Positions 5,316-5,478 of a DNA stretch of 5,478 bases are shown in pieces (the stretch's first letter is position 1; each line of letters begins with the position of its first letter). Below the pieces are notes generated by a model. That model ran no database searches. It was given only the letters and a program-made list of their open reading frames with translations, and was not told the DNA's origin. Origin of the DNA: Gudongella sp034006985 (lineage in GTDB: Bacteria > Bacillota > Clostridia > Tissierellales > Tissierellaceae); contig JAVERT010000063.1 in NCBI GenBank assembly GCA_034006985.1, positions 1-5,478 on the forward strand, read 5' to 3'. A program made the translations under genes and the position numbers.

Positions 5316-5478
5316 TCAATCCCTGACGCCCGCCGAGGCCGACACCGACGACAGGAGGAGCATTATCAGTACCGGGCCGCCCACCAGCGCGGTCACCGCC
5401 CCCACAGGGAGCATCACGGGTGCGAATACCGTCTTGGCGACCATGTCGGCCACGGAGAGGAGGGCCGCACCGGTCAGT
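5316..5478 (-). CDS. FecCD/BtuC-type ABC transporter permease, C-terminal fragment
   Basis: Only the last 53 codons are inside the window; the start lies beyond the right edge. The frame ends with TGA at 5318-5316 and is too short to stand out as an open frame. The translation contains LTGAALLSVADMVAKTVF, then APVMLPVGAVTALVGGPVLI, followed by a hydrophobic end. This is the conserved end of FecCD-family permeases: the helix with the A-D-x-x-A-R/K-T pattern, then the x-x-E/M-L-P-V-G-x-V-T-A-x-x-G-x-P motif. These membrane proteins pair with an ATPase and a substrate-binding lipoprotein to import iron-siderophore, haem or cobalamin; the substrate cannot be read from this piece. No ATPase gene follows within the window. 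The gene faces the second att-like repeat. Confidence 0.85.
   Translation of the reverse strand, partial: LTGAALLSVADMVAKTVFAPVMLPVGAVTALVGGPVLIMLLLSSVSASAGVRD

Overview
The window looks archaeal, most likely a methanogen-type euryarchaeote of moderately high GC; a Methanomassiliicoccales-like (Thermoplasmata) relative is my best guess, but that rests on general resemblance only. The evidence is a tRNA-Ser with archaeal D-arm and anticodon-arm sequence, and AT-rich TATA-like boxes instead of bacterial -35/-10 pairs in the promoter regions. Several genes have Shine-Dalgarno sites.

Layout, left to right: a tRNA-Ser(GGA) gene on the + strand (38-124); an Rrf2/IscR-family regulator on the - strand (181-633) with its own short promoter region; then a - strand run read from right to left: iscS (start near 4722), iscU, cysK and metY (ending at 721). 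Upstream of iscS is a regulatory region (about 4742-4820), then roughly 430 bases in which I see no convincing gene. At the right edge is the C-terminal end of a FecCD/BtuC-type ABC transporter permease on the - strand (5316-5478, cut by the window edge).

The five central genes form one sulfur and iron-sulfur module. CysK would make cysteine from an activated serine and sulfide, and MetY would make homocysteine from O-acetylhomoserine and sulfide. IscS takes sulfur from cysteine, and IscU is the scaffold on which Fe-S clusters are built. The Rrf2 regulator carries three cysteines placed like the cluster ligands of IscR, so it may sense Fe-S status. A sequence TATTCCTA, as single half-sites or an inverted pair, occurs only in front of the regulator and in front of iscS, which suggests one regulator controls both.

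The most unusual structural signal is a 17-bp exact direct repeat. One copy (110-126) is the 3' end of the tRNA-Ser gene plus two bases; the other (5251-5267) lies just before the transporter gene. This is how att sites flanking a tRNA-integrated element look. The whole sulfur module lies between the copies, so it may be a former or non-autonomous genomic island inserted between tRNA-Ser and the permease gene. No integrase is visible in the window.
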